Shown: in pieces, positions 34,057 through 43,202 of the stretch | How positions within the stretch are numbered: the stretch's first letter is position 1 | Layout: each line of letters starts with the position of its first letter | DNA from: Chryseobacterium kimseyorum | Lineage (GTDB): Bacteria; Bacteroidota; Bacteroidia; Flavobacteriales; Weeksellaceae | Direction: 5' to 3' | Length of the DNA stretch: 64,000 nucleotides | NCBI RefSeq assembly: GCF_025971945.1 | Contig: NZ_JAPDHW010000002.1 | Span: 372,001-436,000, forward strand | Made by a program: the position numbers and the translations under genes | Notes under the pieces: generated by a model | Database searches by the model: none | Told to the model about the DNA's origin: nothing | Seen by the model: the letters and a program-made list of their open reading frames with translations, nothing else

Positions 34057-34817
34057 AATGTAACTGTGTTTTTAGGTTTAATTAAATTTCTCTCCGTTTT
34101 TAATACATAAATATAATAAATAATCATTAAAAGACAGACCAGTTGAATCGTTCCGAGATTTCCGATAATGTCAATTTTAGGTTTAATAAAATCTAAAAGA
34201 AATCTGAATGAAAAATAACTCAGCATAAACATTTTAAACAGAAATCCGGAAACATATTTGTTTTTCCGGGCAATCATCTTCAGTTCAAACCAAAGAAAAA
34301 GTAGAAATGCAATTTCATACAGAGCTACAGGATGTCTCAGATATTCATCACCGAGATGCATTCCGAAAATTGAGGTTGTTGGTAAGCCATAGGTTTCTTC
34401 GTGAACTCCTGTCAGAAAACAGCCGATTCTGCCGATGATCATGGCTAAAATCAAAGGATAAACAATTAAATTTCCTGTACTTTCTTTATGACCGACAATC
34501 TTTTTTGCCAGTTCCACCCCAATTAAGCCGAACGCTAAACCGCCGACGATGGTATTATTGGTCCAGAATCTTTTAAAGTTAAAATCACTGAAAAAAACAT
34601 GAGGATTTTCAAGATTTCCGATGATTTTTGAGCCGATCAGAGCGCCTGCTGTTGCACCGATCAAAACCGCTGCAGAAGTGTTGAAAGACAGTTTTTCGGA
34701 GGATTTTCTTTTTAAATAAAAATAAAAACGCATTCCAAGGAAAATTCCCAACGTTTCGAACACGGGATGTGCCAGAATTGTTTTGCCAAAAATCTGAAAA
34801 GTAACAGGGAAATCCAT
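34053..34817 (-). CDS. Lgt-like membrane protein (prolipoprotein diacylglyceryl transferase family)
   Basis: A 254-residue protein with about seven membrane spans. GRIGCFLTGVHEETYG and RHPVALYE match the Lgt signature region (GRxGNFxNxExxGR ... RHPxQLYE), and FWTNNTIVGGLAFG matches the HGG region. Known Lgt residues differ: the histidine of HGG is Val here, the Asn pair after GRxG is absent, and the Arg of ExxGR is Leu. So it is a diverged paralogue that may use another substrate or reaction, not the housekeeping enzyme. It heads the operon with two VCGG proteins and a Tes-like radical SAM enzyme. Confidence 0.8.
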   Translation of the reverse strand: MDFPVTFQIFGKTILAHPVFETLGIFLGMRFYFYLKRKSSEKLSFNTSAAVLIGATAGALIGSKIIGNLENPHVFFSDFNFKRFWTNNTIVGGLAFGLIGVELAKKIVGHKESTGNLIVYPLILAMIIGRIGCFLTGVHEETYGLPTTSIFGMHLGDEYLRHPVALYEIAFLLFLWFELKMIARKNKYVSGFLFKMFMLSYFSFRFLLDFIKPKIDIIGNLGTIQLVCLLMIIYYIYVLKTERNLIKPKNTVTL

Positions 34818-34887
34818 CTGACCAAAAGTAGTATATTTAAGGTAAATTATTAATTTTAATATTTAAATAAAAATAAATTTCACCAAA

Positions 34888-35928
34888 ATGCGAATAGAAA
34901 ATGATATAAAGCTGGGTTTTAAAGACGTAATGTTCAGACCGAAGCGTTCAACCTTAAAATCCCGCTCAGAAGTTGATCTGGAAAGAGAATTTACCTTTCT
35001 TCACACCCAAAAAAAATGGAAAGGAACCCCAATTATCGCTGCCAATATGGATACGGTGGGCACTTTTGAAATGGCTGTAGAGCTGGCAAAAGACAAAATT
35101 ATCACTGCGGTACACAAACATTACACCGTAGAAGAGTGGTCAGAATTCATTGAAAATCAGCACACAAGCATTCATCAGTACATTGCATTAAGTACCGGAA
35201 CAGGGAAAGCTGACGAGGAAAAAATTAAAAAAATTCTTGATAAGCATCCGCAGATTGAATTTTTGTGTATTGATGTCGCCAACGGATATTCAGAACACTT
35301 TGTGCAGTTTGTAAAGAAAGCAAGACAGGATTTTCCTGATAAAATCATTATTGCAGGCAATGTAGTGACCGGTGAAATGGTGGAAGAATTGCTTTTGGTA
35401 GGTGCAGACATTATCAAAGTAGGAATCGGGCCGGGATCAGTCTGTACGACAAGAGTGAAAACAGGTGTTGGTTATCCCCAACTTTCTGCCATTATTGAAT
35501 GTTCTGATGCTGCTCACGGTTTGAAAGGTCATATCATCGCAGACGGTGGCTGCAAAGTTCCGGGTGATGTTGCCAAAGCTTTCGGTGGCGGAGCAGATTT
35601 TGTAATGCTCGGAGGAATGCTTGCCGGACATGAAGAAAGTGGTGGCGAAATGATTGAAGAAGACGGTAAGAAATTTAAACTTTTTTATGGTATGAGTTCT
35701 AAAACAGCAATGGATAAACACGCCGGAGGTGTAGCCGAATACCGTGCCTCGGAAGGCAAAACCGTAAAGATAAAATACAAAGGAAATGTATCTGAAACCG
35801 TAAAGGATATTTTGGGCGGAGTGAGATCAACATGCACTTATGTGGGCGCTTCAACGCTCAAAGAATTGTCAAAAAGGACGACATTTATCAGGGTTCAGGA
35901 GCAGGAAAATCAGGTTTTTAATGATTAA
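34888..35928 (+). CDS. guaC: GMP reductase
   Basis: NADPH-dependent cytoplasmic enzyme that converts GMP to IMP and ammonia for purine salvage. The 346-residue length and lack of a CBS domain pair separate it from IMP dehydrogenase. The TIM barrel carries the catalytic C186 in [33 protein letters not shown] near the N-terminus and [11 protein letters not shown] are GMP-reductase-type blocks. It is divergent from the Lgt-like operon and monocistronic. Confidence 0.94.
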   Translation: MRIENDIKLGFKDVMFRPKRSTLKSRSEVDLEREFTFLHTQKKWKGTPIIAANMDTVGTFEMAVELAKDKIITAVHKHYTVEEWSEFIENQHTSIHQYIALSTGTGKADEEKIKKILDKHPQIEFLCIDVANGYSEHFVQFVKKARQDFPDKIIIAGNVVTGEMVEELLLVGADIIKVGIGPGSVCTTRVKTGVGYPQLSAIIECSDAAHGLKGHIIADGGCKVPGDVAKAFGGGADFVMLGGMLAGHEESGGEMIEEDGKKFKLFYGMSSKTAMDKHAGGVAEYRASEGKTVKIKYKGNVSETVKDILGGVRSTCTYVGASTLKELSKRTTFIRVQEQENQVFND

Positions 35929-36029
35929 ATATCATTGCTTCAACTTAAATCAATAATAAAATAAACTTTTATAACTTATTGAATAACAAATACCTAATTA
36001 ATTAGAGGGCTTGTTGAGGGGCAGTTTTT

Positions 36030-36060
36030 TTGGTGTTTTTCAGGTTTTTGTGTCTATTTG
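36030..36060 (+). promoter_or_regulatory. Near-consensus promoter of the first surface module
   Basis: TTG (36030-36032), 20-bp spacer, TCTATTTG (36053-36060; one mismatch to TAnnTTTG). It lies just before the ATG at 36070 and covers an alternative TTG start. Confidence 0.45.
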
Positions 36061-36069
36061 CATCATCAA

Positions 36070-36717
36070 ATGAAACACAAAAACACAAATGACGGAAGAA
36101 GTTCATCTCCGAATATTTTAACCTATTGGAAAAAAGTATTCGGAGTTTTTCTTTTGTGTTTTTTACAGCAGTTTCAAGCTCAGATTACAAGTGATCATTT
36201 AGAATCAATTCGTACTGAAAATGAAGAAATCACCATCAATAAAATTTCAACCGACAGTATTCAGGTAGAAACCCATGCAACAATCTATATTGACTCGGAA
36301 ACCGAAATTTCGGGAATGGATTTTATTGCAGGAAATTTCGAAATTATTGAAGAAAATCTATCGCAACCCGAAGTTTCAGACATAAAAAAAATCACTCCGC
36401 AAAAGAGCGAGTTAGAGTCGCACAAAAACTCTGCTAAAATTCTTGCATCAAATATTACGAAAGCGGTGAGTGCTTATGATATTGGGAATACCGAATCTGA
36501 AAGTGTATTCCGTTCTATTTTTTCCAGTGGAGAAGTAGGAATTTCTCCTCACCATTATCAACACCATTTTATCACTTTAAATAAATCAGATTCAATTCCT
36601 GCAAGTTTTGATGATGAAAATTATTGTCTTACCTCATTGTATTCTGCAGAACATCGTAGAAACTTTTATTCTACGGAATTTTCTGTGAGACCTCCACCTT
36701 CAGTTGCATTTTGTTAA
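36070..36717 (+). CDS. Module gene A1: exported protein ending in RPPP
   Basis: A 215-residue protein of unknown family. An N-terminal basic stretch precedes a hydrophobic segment (VFGVFLLCFLQQFQAQ) that works as a signal peptide. The mature part is acidic and low in recognisable structure, and it ends in SVRPPPSVAFC. A second protein at 39.35 kb has the same plan and also ends in RPPP, though the rest is barely similar. I use the ATG at 36070 because the upstream TTG lies in the -7 region. It precedes the large Ig-like protein gene by 85 bp. Confidence 0.65.
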   Translation: MKHKNTNDGRSSSPNILTYWKKVFGVFLLCFLQQFQAQITSDHLESIRTENEEITINKISTDSIQVETHATIYIDSETEISGMDFIAGNFEIIEENLSQPEVSDIKKITPQKSELESHKNSAKILASNITKAVSAYDIGNTESESVFRSIFSSGEVGISPHHYQHHFITLNKSDSIPASFDDENYCLTSLYSAEHRRNFYSTEFSVRPPPSVAFC

Positions 36718-36802
36718 ATCAGATTTCTCTGACTCTACAGAATAATTATTTATGCTGAATAACATTTTTGTTTCTCAGCCTCAAAACTTAAAAACACATA
36801 CA

Positions 36803-38644
36803 ATGAAAAAAATTCTGACAGCGATTTTCTTTTCGCTTTTAGGAGCATTTACCGCTATAGCTCAGACATGTACTCCTTCGGTATCTGCCCCTGTAATCAA
36901 TGCATCAGCTAATTATTCATCTGTAAACAGTGCATTCAGTATACCGTGTGGCAGTGCAACGGCTAATTTATCTACATTGACAACAAGTCCTGCTGCTCCC
37001 GCCGGAACTAATCTTACCTGGCATACGGGCACGCCTGCTACTGATGCCAACCGAATACTGACCACCACCGCAGTAGCCGGCACTGTAAAAGTGTATGCTG
37101 CTTTCCGTTCATCTACAGGATGTTATTCATCTACGAAAGAGATTACCGTATATGTTCCTATCTGTGTACAGGATGATGATCTTACAGCATTTCCTATCCT
37201 GAAAGGCCAGCCAATTACGTTACCTTCTATTTTTACCAATGACAGTTTTAATGGAAGTGCATTTACTCTGGCGAATCCCAATGTGAGATTTGTAGGAGAT
37301 CTTTGGACTCCAGCAAACGCAACTGTAAATGATGACGGGACGATAACTGTTCCTGCTTATAATACATTTGTGGTTGGGACAACTCCTGTTTACTATTATA
37401 AAATCTGTGATCAGGATCCTGATGCTACATACGACAGCAGTTGTAAAACCGGTTCTGTAACATTTAAAATTGTATGTGCTTCCGGAACTACTGCACCGCC
37501 GGTAAACTCTAATTTATCAAACACCTGTCCGGCAACAACCGTTAATCTGAATAACGCCCATACAGGAACCGTTCCTAACACCACAGAATTGATTTGGTAT
37601 ACCAATAATTCGCATTCAGGACCTCAGCTTACTGCAACACAGGTTGCAGCGGCTGGAGCTGGAACTTATTACGCTTATTACTTTTCTGCAGAAGGAGGTT
37701 GCTTTAGCCCTGCATCCAATCCAGTGGTAGTATCAATAGGAAACTGTTCGGGATGTTCTGTTGTCACAGCCAATCTTCAACCTTACAACAATACTTCTGT
37801 TGCACCTTACACGGGAACGCCTACTTCGCAATCTGTTTTTGCAAATAACCAAATCAAAATCGGCAGTAACAGACTTTATCTTACTCACACAACTACGTTA
37901 GATCCTGCATTATTCAGTCCGAATCGAATTTCTGATGTGCATTATACAGGTGAAACAGGAATACATATCGGACACAGCAAAAATGTAGTTACCGGTATTT
38001 CTTATGCTGAAAGAATTGTTTCAACGCTGCAGTTTGATGCTCCTATGAAGAAGTTAAGCTTTACGCTGAGCGATGTTGATCTTGGGGACAATATTATTGT
38101 TAATGCATATGATGCCTCCAATAATTTAATCAATATCAGCCCATCAAACTACACCATTTATAATCCTGCAAATATATCAAGGAATGGTAATCGATTTTAC
38201 CCGACGAATGTAGGTTTTGAGAGTTTAAGTAATACTCGTGAAGGTACTGTAGTTTTTAATTTCAACGGATTATCTGTGTCAAAGATTGTTTTTGAATTTT
38301 ATGATACTGAATATACAGGATCTTATACCATTTCAAAAATATCAGGTGAAGAATGTGTCAGTTACTGTACAAAACCGGCAAATCTCCAGACGGTCAGCAA
38401 TCCTACCAAGATTGGTATCACTGTACAGCAAAGAAAAGCCGGCTGGCCGGAAAGCATTCCCAACGGTTTTATTGCCATGGAATCTAAAGAAAAAGGATTT
38501 GTCATCACGAGAGTTCAGAATTCTACTCTTATTGCAGACCCTAAGCCTGGAATGCTGATCTACGATAAAGATGCGCAGTGTGTAAAACTTTACAACGGAA
38601 CCATCTGGAAATGTCTGAGCAGAAGCTGTAACGATACGTTGTAA
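36803..38644 (+). CDS. Module gene B1: large secreted Ig-like surface protein
   Basis: A 613-residue exported protein (signal MKKILTAIFFSLLGAFTAIAQ). The body has repeated beta-sandwich-like segments rich in Thr, Ser and Asn with paired cysteines (for example GCYSSTKEITVYVPICVQ and GGCFSPASNPVVVSIGNC), resembling Ig-like repeats of flavobacterial surface proteins. The last ~85 residues (from YCTKPANLQ) form a domain nearly identical to the end of the protein at 39.98 kb: GWPESIPNGF, EKGFVITRV, PGMLIYD, VKLYNGTIWKC, SCNDT. No type IX sorting tail is evident. Probably an adhesin or surface-fibre component (inference). Confidence 0.75.
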   Translation: MKKILTAIFFSLLGAFTAIAQTCTPSVSAPVINASANYSSVNSAFSIPCGSATANLSTLTTSPAAPAGTNLTWHTGTPATDANRILTTTAVAGTVKVYAAFRSSTGCYSSTKEITVYVPICVQDDDLTAFPILKGQPITLPSIFTNDSFNGSAFTLANPNVRFVGDLWTPANATVNDDGTITVPAYNTFVVGTTPVYYYKICDQDPDATYDSSCKTGSVTFKIVCASGTTAPPVNSNLSNTCPATTVNLNNAHTGTVPNTTELIWYTNNSHSGPQLTATQVAAAGAGTYYAYYFSAEGGCFSPASNPVVVSIGNCSGCSVVTANLQPYNNTSVAPYTGTPTSQSVFANNQIKIGSNRLYLTHTTTLDPALFSPNRISDVHYTGETGIHIGHSKNVVTGISYAERIVSTLQFDAPMKKLSFTLSDVDLGDNIIVNAYDASNNLINISPSNYTIYNPANISRNGNRFYPTNVGFESLSNTREGTVVFNFNGLSVSKIVFEFYDTEYTGSYTISKISGEECVSYCTKPANLQTVSNPTKIGITVQQRKAGWPESIPNGFIAMESKEKGFVITRVQNSTLIADPKPGMLIYDKDAQCVKLYNGTIWKCLSRSCNDTL

Positions 38645-38681
38645 TCTGAATCTATTTTTAAACTATTTTAAACTTAAAACA

Positions 38682-39212
38682 ATGAAAAAAACACTTATCA
38701 TACTTGCTTTTACATTCATCGCCAATTTATCAATTGCACAGGTTGCGATCGGAAAGGAAACCGTGAATGGAAACAGTACTATTTTAGATTTCAATGATAC
38801 TACCGGCAACACAAAAGGAATTATCTTACCTAGCGTAAACAACACCAATGCTGCCCTTACATCACCAACGTCAGACAACAACGGAACTTTTGTGTTCGAT
38901 AAGTCAGACAGTAAGGTAAAGATGTATCAAAACAGTTCGTGGGTCAATCTGAGCGATGCAGGAAATTCTACACAGATTACAGCAAACAGTTCGGAAGAAT
39001 CTACCGGTTTGCAAGGCGCCATTATTGGTGCTGATAACAGTCTAGCGAAAGGCGTCCTGGTTTTGGAAAGTACGAATAAAGCGATGATTCTGCCTCAGAT
39101 CGCAAATCCGCATCTAAATGTTAAAAGTCCTTATCCTGGAATGATGTGTTATGATACGGTGAGCAAGAGCCTTGCTGTTTTTGATGGATCTGTCTGGAAT
39201 TATTGGAAATAA
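38682..39212 (+). CDS. Module gene C1: exported fibre-like protein
   Basis: A 176-residue exported protein (signal MKKTLIILAFTFIANLSIAQ). It begins VAIGKETVNGNSTILDFND and has KGIILPSVNN, GTFVFDKSDSKVKMYQNSSW, ANKAMILP-like LESTNKAMILPQI and a final PYPGMMCYD ... FDGSVWNYWK. The P-G-M-x-x-Y-D ... G-S/T-x-W pattern recurs in the C-terminal domain of the B protein beside it, so B and C may assemble through related domains. It follows gene B1 by 37 bp, and a terminator follows. Confidence 0.72.
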   Translation: MKKTLIILAFTFIANLSIAQVAIGKETVNGNSTILDFNDTTGNTKGIILPSVNNTNAALTSPTSDNNGTFVFDKSDSKVKMYQNSSWVNLSDAGNSTQITANSSEESTGLQGAIIGADNSLAKGVLVLESTNKAMILPQIANPHLNVKSPYPGMMCYDTVSKSLAVFDGSVWNYWK

Positions 39213-39217
39213 AAATT

Positions 39218-39254
39218 AACCTCCCGGTACTTAAGTATTGGGAGGTTTTATTTA
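39218..39254 (+). terminator. Terminator of the first surface module
   Basis: AACCTCCC / GGGAGGTT with further internal pairing (GTACTTAAGTAT), then TTTTATTT. Confidence 0.88.
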
Positions 39255-39347
39255 GAGACTTAACATAATTTTTGTAAGAATTTAATTTTGATCAGACTTA
39301 AAAAACTTAATTAAAATGATCTGAGGGAGATTTATCCCAACTCATAG

Positions 39348-39917
39348 ATGAGCAAAACACAAACAAAAGAAAAAATAACATTTGACTTCTCTACATTCTG
39401 GAGAAAGATTTTTCTGTGTGCCTTTGCTTTCATAATCAATTTTTCTTTTGCACAGATTTATATTAATGAAGGTGCAATGATCTACGATGCTGAAAAAAGC
39501 ACAGCCTTAATTGCTGATTCTTCAGTCTGCAAACTTCCTCACACTGCCATCGAAAATAGAATTGCAGAAGAAAAATTTAACGGTGATGATCATACTTTTA
39601 AGCCTTCCAAAAACGCTGCAAAGACGGTAGAACGAACCATCGCCGAGAAGAAAACAGAGATAAAAAAAATACAGAACACGGTAAAGTTCAACCCTCATTC
39701 AAAATCAGAAGAGTTTTTTTTAATAAATGACGAGTCGTACTGTGCGATGATTTCCATTTCGCTTTTAAAACACAATGCAGTACTCTCAAAGACCTTGAAT
39801 TTAAAGTCAGATTTAAAAAGAACATTTAAAACTTTAAAAAATTCAGATTTTAAGAGAATTGCCACTTCCGATTACCACCCTGATTATCGGTCTCGACCAC
39901 CTCCTGTTTTTTCCTAA
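39348..39917 (+). CDS. Module gene A2: exported protein ending in RPPP
   Basis: A 189-residue protein with an N-terminal basic stretch and hydrophobic export signal (IFLCAFAFIINFSFAQ). The mature part is basic, unlike the acidic A1, and ends in YRSRPPPVFS. Apart from the export signal and RPPP end it has little similarity to A1, so the C-terminus is the conserved feature. It lies 59 bp before the second large surface protein gene. A -7 box (TAATTTTG, 39283-39290) lies upstream. Function unknown. Confidence 0.62.
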   Translation: MSKTQTKEKITFDFSTFWRKIFLCAFAFIINFSFAQIYINEGAMIYDAEKSTALIADSSVCKLPHTAIENRIAEEKFNGDDHTFKPSKNAAKTVERTIAEKKTEIKKIQNTVKFNPHSKSEEFFLINDESYCAMISISLLKHNAVLSKTLNLKSDLKRTFKTLKNSDFKRIATSDYHPDYRSRPPPVFS

Positions 39918-39976
39918 GTCCAATTTATCTTTTCAGATCACTGATTTTAAAAATTAAACACAAATAAATATCAAAT

Positions 39977-42553
39977 ATGAATTATTTTCAAAAAATGCTG
40001 ACAGTAGCTTTGTGCTTCCTGTCGTTTCTATGGTTTGCCCAATCGGTCAACATCAGCCCTACACCCGCGCAGTGCCCAGGAAACGGCGCCGTTACTGTAA
40101 CAACATCAGGAGTTACCCAGCCGCTTTTCCAACTGAAAGACAATAGCGGAAATAACATTGGCAGCGGAAGTACCAGTGGGACATTCACATCTCTGGATGC
40201 AGGTAACTACCAAATAAATGTGACGGGACAGGGATCTTTCAACGAAACACACCCTTTTCAGATTGCCAATAATTATACTCCGATCCCTCTTCCAGAAATT
40301 ACCATTTCAGATCTTTGTGACAGTACTTTTACCATAGGTGGAACTTTAAGTATCAGCGTTACTCCTGTTCCGGGGAAAACTTACACCTATAAAGTAGTGC
40401 AAAGCAATGACCCTAGTTTTCCTGACACTTTAGGCACTTATGTTTCCATAAGTACGATTACCAATATCACTGCATTCGGAAAATACCAGATCAGGGTGAA
40501 AGATGAGTGTGGGCAGACCACAACGCTGACAAGAGATATACAGCCTGCTCTGCAGAAAATCGCAAGCATGAGCTGGAACGTTGCCAATGATCAGGTATGT
40601 AACCAATCTGCAGGAATGTCTGCGATACAGTTCTATGCGGCCAATGGATCTTTATTAAATTTAAGCACCTACGCTGGTTCTGGCGGTATAAAAGTAGAAA
40701 TGTGGGAACGACCTTCTAATGCCTGTCCTACAAGTGTACCAGCTACTGCACCCATCTTTTCTCAGATTATAACATCAAACACCGGATATGTACTTCCTAT
40801 TAACAATACTAAAAGATATGTAATACGGATCACAACACCATGTGGAGAGGAGTCAATATCTTGTTATGAATCTGTATCTGGTGCTACACCAGCCTTTACT
40901 GTTGCAAGTACTAACTCCGGTTGTGGAGCTTCAGAAACAATGTCAATAAAAGGTTCATCTACAACTTTCTTGAAATATCCTGTACAGGTAGAGATCAGAA
41001 ACGCTGCAAATACGGTAGTCTATACTTACACGGCAAATGACGATTGGCAAACAAACAACTGGGCTGCAGCTAACCTGCCAATGGGCAACTACACGGTAAG
41101 ATATACAGATGCCTGCGGATACACAGACACCAGAACGGTGGCAAATCCTAACACAGGAAGCCAAACAACGCCTACAGTTTCTGTAGCCTATACCAAATAC
41201 AGATGTTTTGACGATAATTCAGGAAGTTTAACATTAACCGGGGCAACACAGATTGCACTGACCATTAACGGATATATTCCGAACAGAGAAAATGCTGTCG
41301 TGACTATTATTTCCGGACCGAGCAATGTTGGTGTCCCTGCAAAAATTCACAACAACACATTATTTGTCTGGACTAATGTGATTCCTGGGCCGTATACTAT
41401 CAGAATCAACAGTGGATGTTCAGGCGCTCCTATCGACCTAAACTTTAATGTATCTCCGCCGTCTTCACAGATTTTACAGCAGTCTCTGAATTCGACAGGA
41501 ACATCGTTCTGCTCAGGTGGAGGAAGTATTTCAAGTACGATTATCTATACAGGCGTTTTCAATAATGTTGTTGAATTACTTAACAGCAGCAACACGGTTA
41601 TTGCAGAAAACACTTCCGGAACATTCGCCAATATTGCGCCTGGAACTTATAAGACAAGATTGAGAATTTCTACATGTACTTCATTTAAATACTACATAGA
41701 AAATGCTAATTCAATTGTTATTACCAATCAGTCGACAGGCCCACAGATTGTAAAAAAAGTAGGAATTGTCTGCGAAAACGCTCAGGGAGTACCTCTTTCC
41801 GCAGGTACTGCTTATTTTGAAATTGCCGGTGCCGCGCCATTGACTGTTCAGTACAAATTACAGTCAGAACCAGATTCAGCGTTAATCACCTTCAGTAATA
41901 ATGCACCAACATCATTTCAGATTACCGGACTAACGCCTAATCAAACCTACGAACTTGTTGTGACCAGCTGTGGGAATTCCATAAGAACGTCTATCATTAT
42001 TCAGACTCCGGGATCTATGAGTGTTTCCAATACTGTGAACCCTTGCGTGAACTCGCCATATACCCTTTCGGCACCAGATTATGCAGGTGCTACTTATGAA
42101 TGGACAAACCCTTCAGGAACTATGGTTGCAACTACAAAAGATTATCATATTGCCAACTACAATGCGTCGTATGACGGTCAGTACAATGTGAAAATAACTT
42201 GGGGTGGCTGCGTTGTTAGATTTACTTCAATTTATATTAATTCTCAACAATGCGGTGGTCCTATCGATGCGGTATGTACCAAACCTGGAGATTTCACAGT
42301 AGCAGGAAACCCTACAAAACTCGGGATTACCGTTCAGGAAAAGAAATCTGGCTGGCCGGAAAGCATACCTAATGGCTTTGTTACTTTAGAATCCAGACAG
42401 AAAGGTTTTGTCATCACCAGAGTTGCCAACGAAGCTGCTATCTCTGATCCCAAAGCAGGAATGCTGATTTATGATATGAGTACACCGTGCGTAAAATTAT
42501 ATAATGGAAACAGCTGGAACTGCATCAAGAAATCCTGTAACGACACCCAATAA
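39977..42553 (+). CDS. Module gene B2: large secreted Ig-like surface protein
   Basis: An 858-residue exported protein (signal MLTVALCFLSFLWFAQ), the larger counterpart of B1. The body consists of many beta-rich repeats of about 90 residues with a Cys pair and the phrase YTVRYTDACGYT or YQIRVKDECGQT near their ends, as in Ig-like or SprB-type repeats. The last ~85 residues (VCTKPGDFTV to SCNDTQ) are the conserved module domain: GWPESIPNGF, KGFVITRV, AGMLIYD, VKLYNGNSWNC. Likely displayed on the cell surface, possibly in adhesion or gliding (inference). Confidence 0.75.
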   Translation: MNYFQKMLTVALCFLSFLWFAQSVNISPTPAQCPGNGAVTVTTSGVTQPLFQLKDNSGNNIGSGSTSGTFTSLDAGNYQINVTGQGSFNETHPFQIANNYTPIPLPEITISDLCDSTFTIGGTLSISVTPVPGKTYTYKVVQSNDPSFPDTLGTYVSISTITNITAFGKYQIRVKDECGQTTTLTRDIQPALQKIASMSWNVANDQVCNQSAGMSAIQFYAANGSLLNLSTYAGSGGIKVEMWERPSNACPTSVPATAPIFSQIITSNTGYVLPINNTKRYVIRITTPCGEESISCYESVSGATPAFTVASTNSGCGASETMSIKGSSTTFLKYPVQVEIRNAANTVVYTYTANDDWQTNNWAAANLPMGNYTVRYTDACGYTDTRTVANPNTGSQTTPTVSVAYTKYRCFDDNSGSLTLTGATQIALTINGYIPNRENAVVTIISGPSNVGVPAKIHNNTLFVWTNVIPGPYTIRINSGCSGAPIDLNFNVSPPSSQILQQSLNSTGTSFCSGGGSISSTIIYTGVFNNVVELLNSSNTVIAENTSGTFANIAPGTYKTRLRISTCTSFKYYIENANSIVITNQSTGPQIVKKVGIVCENAQGVPLSAGTAYFEIAGAAPLTVQYKLQSEPDSALITFSNNAPTSFQITGLTPNQTYELVVTSCGNSIRTSIIIQTPGSMSVSNTVNPCVNSPYTLSAPDYAGATYEWTNPSGTMVATTKDYHIANYNASYDGQYNVKITWGGCVVRFTSIYINSQQCGGPIDAVCTKPGDFTVAGNPTKLGITVQEKKSGWPESIPNGFVTLESRQKGFVITRVANEAAISDPKAGMLIYDMSTPCVKLYNGNSWNCIKKSCNDTQ

Positions 42554-42575
42554 TCACCTTTTAAAATTAAATCTA

Positions 42576-43136
42576 ATGAAAAAAATAATATATACCACGC
42601 TAGTGTTATTCGCTGTTTCTGCCAACGCGCAGGTCTCAATCGGCGGAAAAGATAATGTTGAAGGTAATTCTACTATACTGGACTTCAACAGTCCATTTTT
42701 ATCAGGAAGTACTATTCAGACAGAGAACAATAACACAAAAGGAATTATTTTGCCCGCGGTGGATAATTTAAACAGTGCATTGGCCACGACCGTTGCCGTC
42801 AACAACGGAACTTTTTTGTTCGATAAATCGGATAACAAAGTAAAGATGTTTGAGAAAAACGCATGGGTTTCTCTCAGCGATGTAGGAAGTTCTTCTTTGA
42901 TTACTGCCAATACCAGTAACGATACAGATGCTCAGCAGGGCGTTATTATTGGCTCTGAAACCAGCTCGGCAAAAGGCGTTTTGGTTTTGGAATCACCGAA
43001 CAAAGCCATGATTCTCCCAAGGATTATGAATCCTCATCTTACGGTAAAAAGCCCATATCCAGGGATGATGTGCTATGATACTATAAGTAGAAGTTTAGCC
43101 GTTTTTGATGGTTCCGTTTGGAACTATTGGAAATAA
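42576..43136 (+). CDS. Module gene C2: exported fibre-like protein
   Basis: A 186-residue exported protein (signal MKKIIYTTLVLFAVSANAQ), a close paralogue of C1: NSTILDF, KGIILPAVDN, GTFLFDKSDNKVKMFEKNAW, KGVLVLESPNKAMILPRI and the identical end FDGSVWNYWK. It carries a short insertion after ILDF (NSPFLSGSTIQTENNN). I use the ATG at 42576; the open frame further upstream overlaps the end of B2. It is 22 bp downstream of B2 and is followed by a terminator. Confidence 0.75.
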   Translation: MKKIIYTTLVLFAVSANAQVSIGGKDNVEGNSTILDFNSPFLSGSTIQTENNNTKGIILPAVDNLNSALATTVAVNNGTFLFDKSDNKVKMFEKNAWVSLSDVGSSSLITANTSNDTDAQQGVIIGSETSSAKGVLVLESPNKAMILPRIMNPHLTVKSPYPGMMCYDTISRSLAVFDGSVWNYWK

Positions 43137-43167
43137 AAGATTACAATTTTTCGTTCATTTTTTTATT

Positions 43168-43202
43168 AAAGCTTTGCACAATTGAGTGCAAAGCTTTTTA
43201 TT
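43168..43202 (+). terminator. Terminator of the second surface module
   Basis: AAAGCTTTGCAC / GTGCAAAGCTTT around a 6-nt loop, then T-rich sequence. Confidence 0.9.
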
